Of a DNA stretch of 64,000 nucleotides, positions 9,021-16,636 are shown piece by piece (position 1 is the first letter of the stretch; each line of letters opens with the position of its first letter). A program made the translations under genes and the position numbers. The DNA comes from Frigoriglobus tundricola. GTDB lineage: Bacteria; Planctomycetota; Planctomycetia; Gemmatales; Gemmataceae. Where the stretch lies: the NCBI RefSeq assembly GCF_013128195.2, contig NZ_CP053452.2:8742001-8806000 (forward strand). Direction: 5' to 3'. The notes under the pieces were generated by a model. The model was not told where the DNA came from. It ran no database searches and saw only the letters and a program-made list of their open reading frames with translations.

Positions 9021-9062
9021 CCGACGAGACCGGTTCGCCCGCTCCCATTCCGATGTCCGCCG

Positions 9063-10439
9063 ATGCCAACGCTCGCACAACTCGGCCACCTCTTGACCGC
9101 GTGCCGCGTGACCACCCCCCAGCACTGGCAGCGGGCGGCCAAACTCGGCGCGGGGGGCCTGGCGAAGACGCTCGACGCACTCGCCTCGACCGCCCCCGAA
9201 TGGTCCGCGGACGCGGCCGGGCTGACCGAGTACCAGCGCGGCGTGGTCGAGTTGTGGTTCGAGGAGGGCGGGCCGCCCCCGCACCGCCAGCTCGCGGTCA
9301 ACCGGTTCATCCTGCTCGACAAGCTCGGCCAGGGCGGCCAGGGCGAGGTGTACCGCGCGCGCCAGCTCAACCCGTCGCGGTTCGTTGCCGTGAAGACGCT
9401 CACACAGGACACCGACACCGGGCGCGAGCGGTTCGAACAGGAGGCGAAGGCGCTCATGCGGGTGCAGCACCCCGGCGTCGCCCGCTTCTACCTGTACGAG
9501 CGCGTCCGCGACCCCGACGGCAACCCGACCTACGAATACCTGATCGCAATGGAGTACGTTGAGGGGACCGACCTGCACCGGCTGGGGCAGTGGCTCGGGC
9601 CGGTGCCGTGGCCGTTCGTCGCTCACTGGGCGGCGGATCTGCTCGGCGGGCTGGCGGTGATTCATGAGGCCGGGCTCATTCACCGCGACATCAAACCGGC
9701 GAACGTAATGGTGATCGGGCCGTTCCCGGAACCGGGCGTGGACCCGGCCGACACCGCGGCCAAGCTCCTCGACTTCGGAGCCGTGAAGCCCACCGAGGAC
9801 GGGCCCCGCGCCACCGGCAGCCGGCGCGTCTTTGTGGGCACCCGCGAGTACGCCCCGCCCGAGCAGTGGCGGGAACGGGTGGTGCCGGCGTCCGACCTGT
9901 ACGCCCTCGGCGGGACGCTCTTCCACGCCCTGACCGGCCGCCCCCCCTATGAGATCGAGGGGCGCGACGCCGTCGCGTTCATGAAGGCCCACACTCGCGC
10001 CCCGGTTCCGAGCGCGCGGGCGTACGCCCCGGGCGTCCCGGCGGAGCTGGACGCCATCCTCAGCCGCATGCTCGCAAAAGACCCGGACGACCGGGGCACA
10101 GCGGCCGAACTGCTCGACGAGTTCCGCGCGATCACTCCTTCCGCCTCGCGTCCGCCCGGCGTCGGAACGAGGGGCTCCCCTCCCCTGCCCCGCCCGCCGA
10201 AGCTCCCGCCGCGCCCGGCGCCGCGAACCGAGACGGAAGAGCCCGAGGTCGACCACAGCTTCGGCGGTGCGATCCTCACAGTATTTGAACGGGTATTCAT
10301 GCCGGCACGGTTGCGCCCTCTGGCCGGGCACGAGCCGCCCGCGATCGAACGGCTCGCGGCGCTGGCGCGCCGGCCGATCGTTCTTTTCACCCTCGTAGCG
10401 GTTCTGTCGGGCCTTATTTTTCTCGTCTTTCGAGCTTGA
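9063..10439 (+). CDS. Membrane-anchored Ser/Thr protein kinase
   Basis: 458 residues. A short helical N-terminal region (1-75) is followed by a complete Hanks-type kinase domain (about 82-345): glycine loop GQGGQGEV (89-96), K111 in VAVKTL, HRDIKPAN with catalytic D209, and DFG with D237. A Pro-rich linker leads to a single C-terminal transmembrane segment (about 437-455) ending two residues before the stop. The kinase domain is therefore cytoplasmic with almost nothing outside, so this is not a receptor-type kinase with a sensor. The FHA gene starts 100 bases downstream on the same strand, and FHA domains read phosphothreonine, so the pair probably works together. Confidence 0.92.
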   Translation: MPTLAQLGHLLTACRVTTPQHWQRAAKLGAGGLAKTLDALASTAPEWSADAAGLTEYQRGVVELWFEEGGPPPHRQLAVNRFILLDKLGQGGQGEVYRARQLNPSRFVAVKTLTQDTDTGRERFEQEAKALMRVQHPGVARFYLYERVRDPDGNPTYEYLIAMEYVEGTDLHRLGQWLGPVPWPFVAHWAADLLGGLAVIHEAGLIHRDIKPANVMVIGPFPEPGVDPADTAAKLLDFGAVKPTEDGPRATGSRRVFVGTREYAPPEQWRERVVPASDLYALGGTLFHALTGRPPYEIEGRDAVAFMKAHTRAPVPSARAYAPGVPAELDAILSRMLAKDPDDRGTAAELLDEFRAITPSASRPPGVGTRGSPPLPRPPKLPPRPAPRTETEEPEVDHSFGGAILTVFERVFMPARLRPLAGHEPPAIERLAALARRPIVLFTLVAVLSGLIFLVFRA

Positions 10440-10538
10440 CTTCACGCCGAGCGTGGGCGTGGTGTATACTGGGGCATCTATTCTCGCCCGGCGGGCACAC
10501 TTGGTCGGCGTCCGCACATTCTCCCGCGGGCTTTCCGA

Positions 10539-11864
10539 ATGGACCTCCATCTTCAAAACGTTCGAACCGGCGACACCATCAAGCTCGCCCCGGACCGCAC
10601 ATTGATAGGTACCGCCGAACACGCCACTCTGCGCACGGCCGAAGACGGGCCGTACCTTGCGGCTCTGGCCGTCTCCTATCCGTCCGGATGGGCGCTGTTC
10701 GGCCTGTCCGACGACGATAGTGTCATGCACAACCGCCGCCCGCTCCGTGCCGCACAGCGGGTGAGCCCCAGGATCGGCGACCTCCTCGCTATTGGGGACG
10801 AGCGGTTCACCTTTGTCAGCCCCCAGGACGAATCCGAAGCGCCAGAGGACGCACCCGCACCCGCCTGCTTCGCGTACATTCAGAACCCGGACGGCATGGA
10901 AGAGTGCCGGGCGGTCGATCACGACCTCCTGTTCGGCCGGCTGTCCCACTGTCACGTCCAACTGGCCGACACGCGGCTCTCGCGCCTGGCCGCTCTGCTC
11001 GCCGCCCACGGCGGGACGTGGTACCTGCACACGCTCTCCCGGAAACCGCTCGGCCGGAACCGGAAGGCCGTCCACTCCTACACAGAGGTCAAAGACGGGG
11101 ACGAGTTACTCATCGGCCCGCTCGTGGTGCGGATCGAAGTGCGCGGTGTTGCGGCCGGAAGCGCGACCCCGCTGCCGACCCGAGCCATTTCGCCGGCGCC
11201 CTTCGGGCGCCCCTCCGAGTTGCCCCACGCTTCGCTCGCGAGCGCAACGGACTTCGCGGAAACGACTGACGACGGTAGCGAACCGCACGAACCCGCACCC
11301 GGCCCCGACCTCCGGACCCTTCGCGCCGGCGCGGAACGGCTGGAGCAGTGGCTGAAGTCGCAGAACCCGAGCGAGCCCGGCGCCCTAAAGGGCGGCCTCG
11401 GCGGGTGGCTCGGCGCCCAGCGCGACCGGCTCCGCCGCTTCTGGTACGACACCCCCGAGACGACCGCGGCCCGGAGCTTACGCACCTCCGGGCGGGTGGA
11501 CGAAGCCTTTGTTATCCTGGACCGTGCCATCCGCGGCCGGCCCGACGGCCCGGAACTGCTGCGCGAGCTGTACCGGTTGTACGAGGCGGTCGGCTTCGTC
11601 GATCTCTGTTACCGCCCGCTGCGACAGATCGAGAAACTGGCCGATGCGCGCGGCGGACCGGACCCGTGGGTGCTCGAAACACTGGCCCGTGTTTGCGAGC
11701 GAGCGGGGCGCGAGCGGCCGTCGATGATCGATCGCGCCATCGGGTACTGGCACAAGCTGGAAGCCGCGACCGGTGTGAGCTACTCCCGGCAGCGGACCGA
11801 CGCCCTGGCGCTTCGCGCGCTCCGCGAAGGCGGCTATGCCGGGGCTTCCGGCGACGCCACATAA
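10539..11864 (+). CDS. FHA-domain protein with C-terminal helical (TPR-like) region
   Basis: 441 residues. Residues 1-95 and 105-205 look like two FHA-type beta-sandwich domains. The second carries LLFGRLSHCHVQLADTRLSR, close to the canonical GR...SHxxL arrangement; in the first the key Ser/His are poorly kept. A Pro/Ala-rich linker (210-260) leads to a helical part (about 300-435) resembling tetratricopeptide pairs. It probably binds a phosphothreonine on the upstream kinase or a substrate and recruits partners. Cytoplasmic; no signal or membrane segment. Confidence 0.8.
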   Translation: MDLHLQNVRTGDTIKLAPDRTLIGTAEHATLRTAEDGPYLAALAVSYPSGWALFGLSDDDSVMHNRRPLRAAQRVSPRIGDLLAIGDERFTFVSPQDESEAPEDAPAPACFAYIQNPDGMEECRAVDHDLLFGRLSHCHVQLADTRLSRLAALLAAHGGTWYLHTLSRKPLGRNRKAVHSYTEVKDGDELLIGPLVVRIEVRGVAAGSATPLPTRAISPAPFGRPSELPHASLASATDFAETTDDGSEPHEPAPGPDLRTLRAGAERLEQWLKSQNPSEPGALKGGLGGWLGAQRDRLRRFWYDTPETTAARSLRTSGRVDEAFVILDRAIRGRPDGPELLRELYRLYEAVGFVDLCYRPLRQIEKLADARGGPDPWVLETLARVCERAGRERPSMIDRAIGYWHKLEAATGVSYSRQRTDALALRALREGGYAGASGDAT

Positions 11865-11978
11865 CGCGAGAATGCGTTCCGAGCGACCGCGGTTCCGGCC
11901 ATCTCAGACGGCCACACGGCGGGGGGTTCTTTCGTAAACAGCTTACCACTTGGAACCGGCCGCGTTATAGTTGCTGCC

Positions 11979-13379
11979 ATGTCCGACACCCCTCCCATCC
12001 CCGATGCGCGGGAACTGTCCGCCGCACGGGACGTTCTGTCCGCACTCGTCCGTACTCCCGATCCGTGGCCCACCCATAATCCGGTTCTTGCGGAACTCGT
12101 TCGTCTGGCGGCCCGCGTCGTCCAGTGCGACCGCAAGCACCAGCGCGCCACTGAAAAGCACCGCGACGCCGAACTCCGAGATCGTAGCAGCATCCGCGCC
12201 GGCGCGTCTCCGCTGGCGCCGGCCGCGGACCCGCTTCTGGCGCGCCCGGCCGCGTGCTACGTGTGCAAGGCGCCGTTCGACCGAATGCATCACTTTTACG
12301 ACTCGCTCTGCCCGACCTGCGCTGACCGGAATTTCGTGAAGCGGAACCAGTCGGCCGACCTGCGCGGCCGCGTCGCGCTGGTCACCGGCGGTCGCGTGAA
12401 GTCCGGGTTTCACACCGTTCTGAAACTCCTGCGTGCCGGGGCCGATGTGGTCGCGACAACGCGCTTCCCGAGGGACGCGGCCCGTCGGTTCGCGCGTGAA
12501 CCCGATGCGATCGAATGGAGCGCGCGGCTCCGGCTGGTGGGTTTGGATTTGCGTGCCCTCACCGCCGTCGAACGGTTTGCCGCCGCCCTCTCCGAACGCG
12601 TGACACAGCTCGACGTCTTCGTGGCGAACGCCGCTCAGACCGTTCGCCGCCCGCCCGCGTACTACCGCGCGCTCGTCGCCCGCGAGCGCGAACCAATTGC
12701 GAGTTTGCCCGTGCGCGCGGCCGCGATGCTGGCCGGTGAAAGCGACTTCGGCACACTCGTCCCGGTCACCGGTGCCAGTGGCTCCCCGTACTGGCACGCG
12801 GACCTCTCGCTCCTACCCCTCATCCCCGGTGACGACGAAGATGCGTGCTTCCCGTCCGGTGCGGTCGCCCCCGACGGGGAGCTGCTCGACTTACGGACCG
12901 AGAACAGTTGGGGACTCGCGCACGCGGACGTGACGACGGTGGAGTTGCTGGAAGTCCACGCCGTCAACTGCCTCGCGCCGTTTCTGCTCCTGCGGGCGCT
13001 GCTCCCGCTGTTCCGAGCCGGATCGCTCCGCGATCGGTTCGCGGTCATGGTGTCCGCGGCGGAGGGGCAGTTCGCCGGCGAGAAGACGGGGCGCCACCCG
13101 CACACGAACATGGCGAAAGCGGGCCTCAACATGATGGTCCGCACGTCGGCGGCGGAGTTCGCGGCGGACCGGGTGTTCCTCACGGCGGTCGATCCGGGGT
13201 GGTTCTCCGTCCAGGCCGCCGCCCCGCCCGCGGACCGGTTCGCTGCGTCAGGCGGGCGCATCCCACTGGACGCCGTCGACGCCGCGGCCCGCATTCTGGA
13301 CCCGGTCTTCACGGGGATCGAAACGGGCCGCCCGGCGTCCGGCGTGCTGTTCAAGGATTATCACGAGGCGGCCTGGTAG
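11979..13379 (+). CDS. SDR-family oxidoreductase with N-terminal zinc-binding motif
   Basis: 466 residues. A CxxC...CxxC motif near residues 90-112 (CYVCKAPFD and CPTC) probably binds zinc. From about residue 128 there is a Rossmann fold: VALVTGGRVKSG is the cofactor loop and ANAAQ matches the NNAG motif. The usual active-site Y-x-x-x-K appears as T-N-M-A-K in HTNMAKAGLN, so the lysine is kept but the tyrosine is not, while VMVSAAEG supplies the serine. Long insertions follow the NNAG-like motif. The substrate is unknown. The 3' end overlaps the convergent TIGR02996 gene by 19 bases. Confidence 0.82.
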   Translation: MSDTPPIPDARELSAARDVLSALVRTPDPWPTHNPVLAELVRLAARVVQCDRKHQRATEKHRDAELRDRSSIRAGASPLAPAADPLLARPAACYVCKAPFDRMHHFYDSLCPTCADRNFVKRNQSADLRGRVALVTGGRVKSGFHTVLKLLRAGADVVATTRFPRDAARRFAREPDAIEWSARLRLVGLDLRALTAVERFAAALSERVTQLDVFVANAAQTVRRPPAYYRALVAREREPIASLPVRAAAMLAGESDFGTLVPVTGASGSPYWHADLSLLPLIPGDDEDACFPSGAVAPDGELLDLRTENSWGLAHADVTTVELLEVHAVNCLAPFLLLRALLPLFRAGSLRDRFAVMVSAAEGQFAGEKTGRHPHTNMAKAGLNMMVRTSAAEFAADRVFLTAVDPGWFSVQAAAPPADRFAASGGRIPLDAVDAAARILDPVFTGIETGRPASGVLFKDYHEAAW

Positions 13380-14203
13380 GGGACCGGTGTGAGGACTTCG
13401 CCCGTCAGGTCCGCGAACCCAAGCCGTAGCGCGTCCCATTTGCCGTGCGGGTCGATGACGTGAACCTCGATCCGCGACAGGTCCGGGATCTGGACGGGCT
13501 GCCGCAACCACCTCGTTCGTGTCACCATGACGGGTCCGCGGTACAAGACGACGGGGGAAACGGTCCCGGCCCGCGCGAGTGCGAAGAGTTCCGCCGGCCG
13601 AACGCCGATCCCCACCGCACGCAGGTCGAAAAGCGGAACGGTCGCGAGCGGCCGCAAACTCGTAAGGTTCGGAAGCGGCAGATTGGTGCGCATCCCCGCC
13701 AGCGCCACGACCTTGATCCGCGGAAGGAACGTACCCAGCGTTTCAACCGCCTCACGGCTCCAACCCGTTACCGGCCACGTCGCCAGGCGCAAGTGAGTAA
13801 TGGGTCCGAGCGCGAACACCAGGTCCGCGCGAGTCGTCAGAGCTTCGTTGGTGACGGTGACGCTCGCGATCATGCCGCGGTGGTAGTTCCACCCGCGGAT
13901 CGATCCGCGGCGCGCGTCCACCCGATCCGTTAAACCGGACCGGGCGAGGTAGCGGTGGACGCGGCCGTTCCAGGCACGCGTGTGCTTCCGAAGGCACGCG
14001 GCTTCTTGCGCAACGAGGTCGGCGCGGCCGGGGTCGAGGGGGTCCGTGCGCGACCGGCGCACCTGGAGGCGCGCGAAGGCCGCGTGCGAAGCGTACACCT
14101 CGGCGCCCTGCTCGTCGAGCCAGTCGGCGTAGACGAGACGAATCGTGTCGTCGTCCGGGTCGGCGGCCGCAGCCCGGATGAATGCGCGTTCGTCGTCCGT
14201 CAT
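13361..14203 (-). CDS. TIGR02996-domain protein
   Basis: 280 residues from ATG 14203, preceded by a strong ribosome binding site (GGAGGGG); a longer frame upstream is less likely. The N-terminal ~45 residues are the TIGR02996 domain (DDDTIRLVYADWLDEQG), found almost only in Gemmata-type planctomycetes and usually joined to leucine-rich or other repeats. The remaining ~230 residues include leucine-rich-like segments (ITHLRLATWPVTGW; LPLPNLTSLRPLAT). Function unknown; likely protein-protein interaction. Confidence 0.82.
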   Translation of the reverse strand: MTDDERAFIRAAAADPDDDTIRLVYADWLDEQGAEVYASHAAFARLQVRRSRTDPLDPGRADLVAQEAACLRKHTRAWNGRVHRYLARSGLTDRVDARRGSIRGWNYHRGMIASVTVTNEALTTRADLVFALGPITHLRLATWPVTGWSREAVETLGTFLPRIKVVALAGMRTNLPLPNLTSLRPLATVPLFDLRAVGIGVRPAELFALARAGTVSPVVLYRGPVMVTRTRWLRQPVQIPDLSRIEVHVIDPHGKWDALRLGFADLTGEVLTPVPYQAAS

Positions 14204-14222
14204 GAGTGCCCCTCCGGTCATC

Positions 14223-14251
14223 TTGAAGGACGGACGCACGACGGGTATGGT
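14223..14251 (+). promoter_or_regulatory. Possible sigma-70-type promoter of the tRNA-like array
   Basis: TTGAAG (14223-14228) and TATGGT (14246-14251) are separated by 17 bases, and the first tRNA-like unit begins 12 bases after the -10 box. Matches to consensus are partial, but spacing and position fit. Confidence 0.4.
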
Positions 14252-14262
14252 TCGCTCCATCG

Positions 14263-14334
14263 GCACCGGTCGTCTACGGAGTAAGATACCGCCTTGCTAG
14301 AGCGGAGAAGGCGGTGCAAGTCCGCCCCGGTGTA
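14263..14334 (+). tRNA. tRNA-like unit 1 (anticodon-position GCT)
   Basis: 72 bases fold as a cloverleaf: acceptor GCACCGG with CCGGTGT (one G-T pair), D-stem GTCT/AGAT, anticodon stem CCGCC/AGCGG with one mismatch next to the loop TTGCTAG, a 4-base variable region, and T-stem GGCGG/CCGCC with loop TGCAAGT. Position 55 is G instead of the invariant T, and the D loop ACGGAGTA is short. A GCT anticodon would mean serine, but serine tRNAs have a long variable arm, which is absent. No CCA is encoded. Confidence 0.5.
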
Positions 14335-14336
14335 AT

Positions 14337-14411
14337 GCCCCGTTCGTTTAACGAGTAAGACGCCTGGTCACATGAACCGCGGAGACGGGGGTGCAAGTCC
14401 CTCACGGGGTG
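14337..14411 (+). tRNA. tRNA-like unit 2 (anticodon-position CAT)
   Basis: Starts two bases after unit 1. Acceptor GCCCCGT pairs with ACGGGGT (14404-14410), the D-stem is GTTT/AGAC with loop AACGAGTA, and the T-stem is GGGGG/CCCTC with loop TGCAAGT. The anticodon arm is weak (only GGT/ACC pairs well) with loop CACATGA, placing CAT at 34-36 and A instead of the invariant T at 33. It shares with the other units the T-loop change T55 to G and a short D loop. Confidence 0.45.
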
Positions 14412-14428
14412 ACAGCGCTCGATTCGTT

Positions 14429-14500
14429 GCACCGTCGTTTAACGAGTAAGATACCGGTCCGTCAGGCCGGGGATGGGTGGTGCAAGTCCATCCCGGTGCG
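14429..14500 (+). tRNA. tRNA-like unit 3 (anticodon-position GTC)
   Basis: Acceptor GCACCG pairs with CGGTGC (six clear pairs, one mismatch), D-stem GTTT/AGAT with loop AACGAGTA, anticodon stem CCGGT/GCCGG with loop CCGTCAG (GTC, aspartate in a normal tRNA), and T-stem GGTGG/CCATC with loop TGCAAGT. Seventeen bases separate it from unit 2. The D loop is the same as in unit 2, and the T loop the same as in units 1 and 2. Confidence 0.45.
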
Positions 14501-14504
14501 TCCC

Positions 14505-14577
14505 GCCCCGATCATTTAACGAGCAAGACCCGGCTTGCTAAGCCGGTAATGTCGGGTGCCAGTCCCGTCTCGGGGCT
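14505..14577 (+). tRNA. tRNA-like unit 4 (anticodon-position GCT)
   Basis: Acceptor GCCCCGA pairs perfectly with TCGGGGC (14570-14576). The anticodon arm is a perfect five-pair stem CCGGC/GCCGG with loop TTGCTAA (GCT). The D-arm ATTT/AGAC has one mismatch with loop AACGAGCA, and the T loop is TGCCAGT on a CGGG/CCCG stem. The variable region is short, so it is not a normal serine tRNA. It ends 7 bases before the 3' end of the convergent HEAT-repeat gene. Confidence 0.5.
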
Positions 14578-14583
14578 CATGGT

Positions 14584-15399
14584 TCACGAAGGCGCCCGCA
14601 ACACGTATGGGAGTAGCCGCTCGCAGACGCGTGCGATCTGTTTCGCAAGCTCGCGCGCCGTGCGTACCCCTGCCGAAGGAACGAGTAACTCGCTCCACGC
14701 GCGGCGGAGGAGATGATCGGCCGGGAGCACGTCGATCGCCCGCTGCACAGTGTCCCAATTCGCTGTCCCTGGATAGGGCTGCAATACGCGGAGCGGTTCG
14801 GCCGCCGGTGCCGAGAGCGCACACTCCCAAACGTCGCGGGCAGCGAGGGCAATGTCCGAATTCGCCTCAACACACTTCCGCAATACGATCGGCAGCACAG
14901 ACAACACCGCCGCTGGTTCCAACCGGGACAGCGATCGTAGACCGGCGAGCCGCACCTTCGGGTGACTGTCGGAAGCGCACAGCGCGAGGAGCCCCACGGC
15001 TTCTGTCGCCCGCGCCGCAGACACATGCCCGAGCGCCGTGGCGGCCCGCACGCGCTGGCGCTCGAAGCGGTGGCGAACGGCGTTTCCGTAATCGCGTTCG
15101 GGTCGGACGCTCGGCCCTGCGGTCGCCGCAGCCGCACGCCGGACGTGGGGGCTCGGATCGCTGAGAGACAGACCGACGAGCAAACGGAAGTGGGTTCCGT
15201 CGGTGTCCGAAAAGTGTCGGAGGCTTATCGAAGCGCTCTCCCGAACGCACCAAACGGGATCGTTGAGAGCGGCTACGATCGCCACACGGGCAGTGGGGTC
15301 GTTCGGAAAGGCTTCCGAGACACGAAGAACCGCACCCCGCCGAACCTCGGCCCGCGGATCGTTGAGTGCCGCCACAAGCGATTCGAGCGATTCGCTCAT
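14584..15399 (-). CDS. HEAT-repeat protein
   Basis: 271 residues made of HEAT-like helical repeats of about 30 residues: LVAALNDPRAEVRRGAVLRV, VAALNDPVWCVRESAS, GLSLSDPSPHVRRAAAA and LCASDSHPKVRLAGLRSL. The repeats cover roughly residues 5-185, and the C-terminal third is helical without clear repeats. No signal peptide or membrane segment. HEAT repeats are protein-binding scaffolds; the partner is unknown. Confidence 0.8.
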   Translation of the reverse strand: MSESLESLVAALNDPRAEVRRGAVLRVSEAFPNDPTARVAIVAALNDPVWCVRESASISLRHFSDTDGTHFRLLVGLSLSDPSPHVRRAAAATAGPSVRPERDYGNAVRHRFERQRVRAATALGHVSAARATEAVGLLALCASDSHPKVRLAGLRSLSRLEPAAVLSVLPIVLRKCVEANSDIALAARDVWECALSAPAAEPLRVLQPYPGTANWDTVQRAIDVLPADHLLRRAWSELLVPSAGVRTARELAKQIARVCERLLPYVLRAPS

Positions 15400-15427
15400 T
15401 TCGCCTCCGAGCGCTGCCGGCGTGCCG

Positions 15428-16636
15428 TCACGCGCGCGGCTCAGCTGGCGGTTGGTCCCGCGACGTGCGCACCCAATCGCGTTGCGGCTTGACCAGGAAC
15501 TCGAAGTAGAGGCTGATCTTTCGGACGGCGTACCACGGCACGCTCAGGAGCGTCTTCACCGGGAGCGTCTCGCGCCCGTACCGCCACCACACGAGGGCCA
15601 GCGCGAGCGACGCGACCAGCCCGACCGTGCCAAGGGCCGCAACGGGCTCCCACGGCCCGCCGAGCGCGGCCCAGATCCCCAACGCGCACAAGGTCAGAAC
15701 CGAGATGAGGACCAGCGCCGACAGCGGCGGGACCCCGACGTCAAGGGCCAGTACGATGGGCCGGAGCCGGGCACGCACCAGCGCGACTTTGAGCAGGTTC
15801 GGAATGCCGGCCAGCATCACCTTCAGGTGCCCGTGTTCCCACCGCCGCCGCTGCGAACCGGCGGCCTTGTCGTCAATCGGGAACTCGCCGCGAATCTCCG
15901 CGTCCGGGACGAACACCGGCGCATGGCCGGTCAGGGCGAGATCGACCGTGAGCCCGAGGTCCTCAACGATGTGCCCGTGTGCGAGCGGCGCGGTCCGAAA
16001 TACCTCCCACGGAAACGCCATGCCCGTACCGGTCAACAGACACGACTGACCGAGCCGGCGCAGGCCGAGCGGGCGAACAAGATTCTTCACGAGAAACGCG
16101 AACGCCGCGACCTTGCGCTCCGGCCCCGCCTGGGGCGGGGCCGTCATGAGATAGCTCCCCTGGGCCGGTCGCCCGCGCGTGATCGACTCAACGGCCAGGC
16201 GCCTTAACGCATCAGGACCGAGGGTGCAGTCCGCATCGAGAACGATGACGACAGCCGGCGGGTCGGCGGCGAGTGCGTCGCGGCCGTAGGCGAGTGCGTA
16301 ACCCTTTCCGCGGCGAACGGGGTCCGTGCGCTCGACAACAGCGGCGCCGTGCGCCAGCACGATGTCCGCCGTGCCGTCGGTGCAGTTATCGGCCACCACG
16401 AGTACCCGATCGGTGGGGCCGAGCTGAGGGGCAATGGCCGCGAGCGTGCGGGCGATCATCAACTCTTCGTTATGGGCGGGGATGAGGATCGCGCACCGCG
16501 GACGTGCAGAGGACTCGGGAAGCGGCGCGGACCGCCACCGCCACACGGCCGCGAAGCACTCGACGGACAGAACCAGAAGCGGAATCGTCAGGACGACAAC
16601 GACGACCCAGGCGAGGACTTCGAACGGGTCCATCAC
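15428..16636 (-). CDS. Membrane glycosyltransferase, family GT2
   Basis: 402 residues. One N-terminal membrane helix (about 8-30), then a GT-A catalytic domain: ILIPAHNEE for nucleotide binding, VLDADC with the D-x-D motif, the acceptor-site acidic residue in HIVEDLGL, and SQRRRWEHGH as the Q-x-x-R-W motif of processive GT2 enzymes. Two or three C-terminal membrane helices follow (about 290-355). It probably adds or polymerises sugar at the inner face of the cytoplasmic membrane. The start overlaps the stop of the GT2-GT4 gene by four bases (ATGA), so the two are translationally coupled, with this gene second. Confidence 0.88.
   Translation of the reverse strand: MMDPFEVLAWVVVVVLTIPLLVLSVECFAAVWRWRSAPLPESSARPRCAILIPAHNEELMIARTLAAIAPQLGPTDRVLVVADNCTDGTADIVLAHGAAVVERTDPVRRGKGYALAYGRDALAADPPAVVIVLDADCTLGPDALRRLAVESITRGRPAQGSYLMTAPPQAGPERKVAAFAFLVKNLVRPLGLRRLGQSCLLTGTGMAFPWEVFRTAPLAHGHIVEDLGLTVDLALTGHAPVFVPDAEIRGEFPIDDKAAGSQRRRWEHGHLKVMLAGIPNLLKVALVRARLRPIVLALDVGVPPLSALVLISVLTLCALGIWAALGGPWEPVAALGTVGLVASLALALVWWRYGRETLPVKTLLSVPWYAVRKISLYFEFLVKPQRDWVRTSRDQPPAEPRA

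Noticed and set aside
14263-14577. Ordinary tRNA genes
   Set aside because: All units break invariant T-loop and D-loop positions, and two with a serine anticodon lack the long variable arm; they are called tRNA-like instead.
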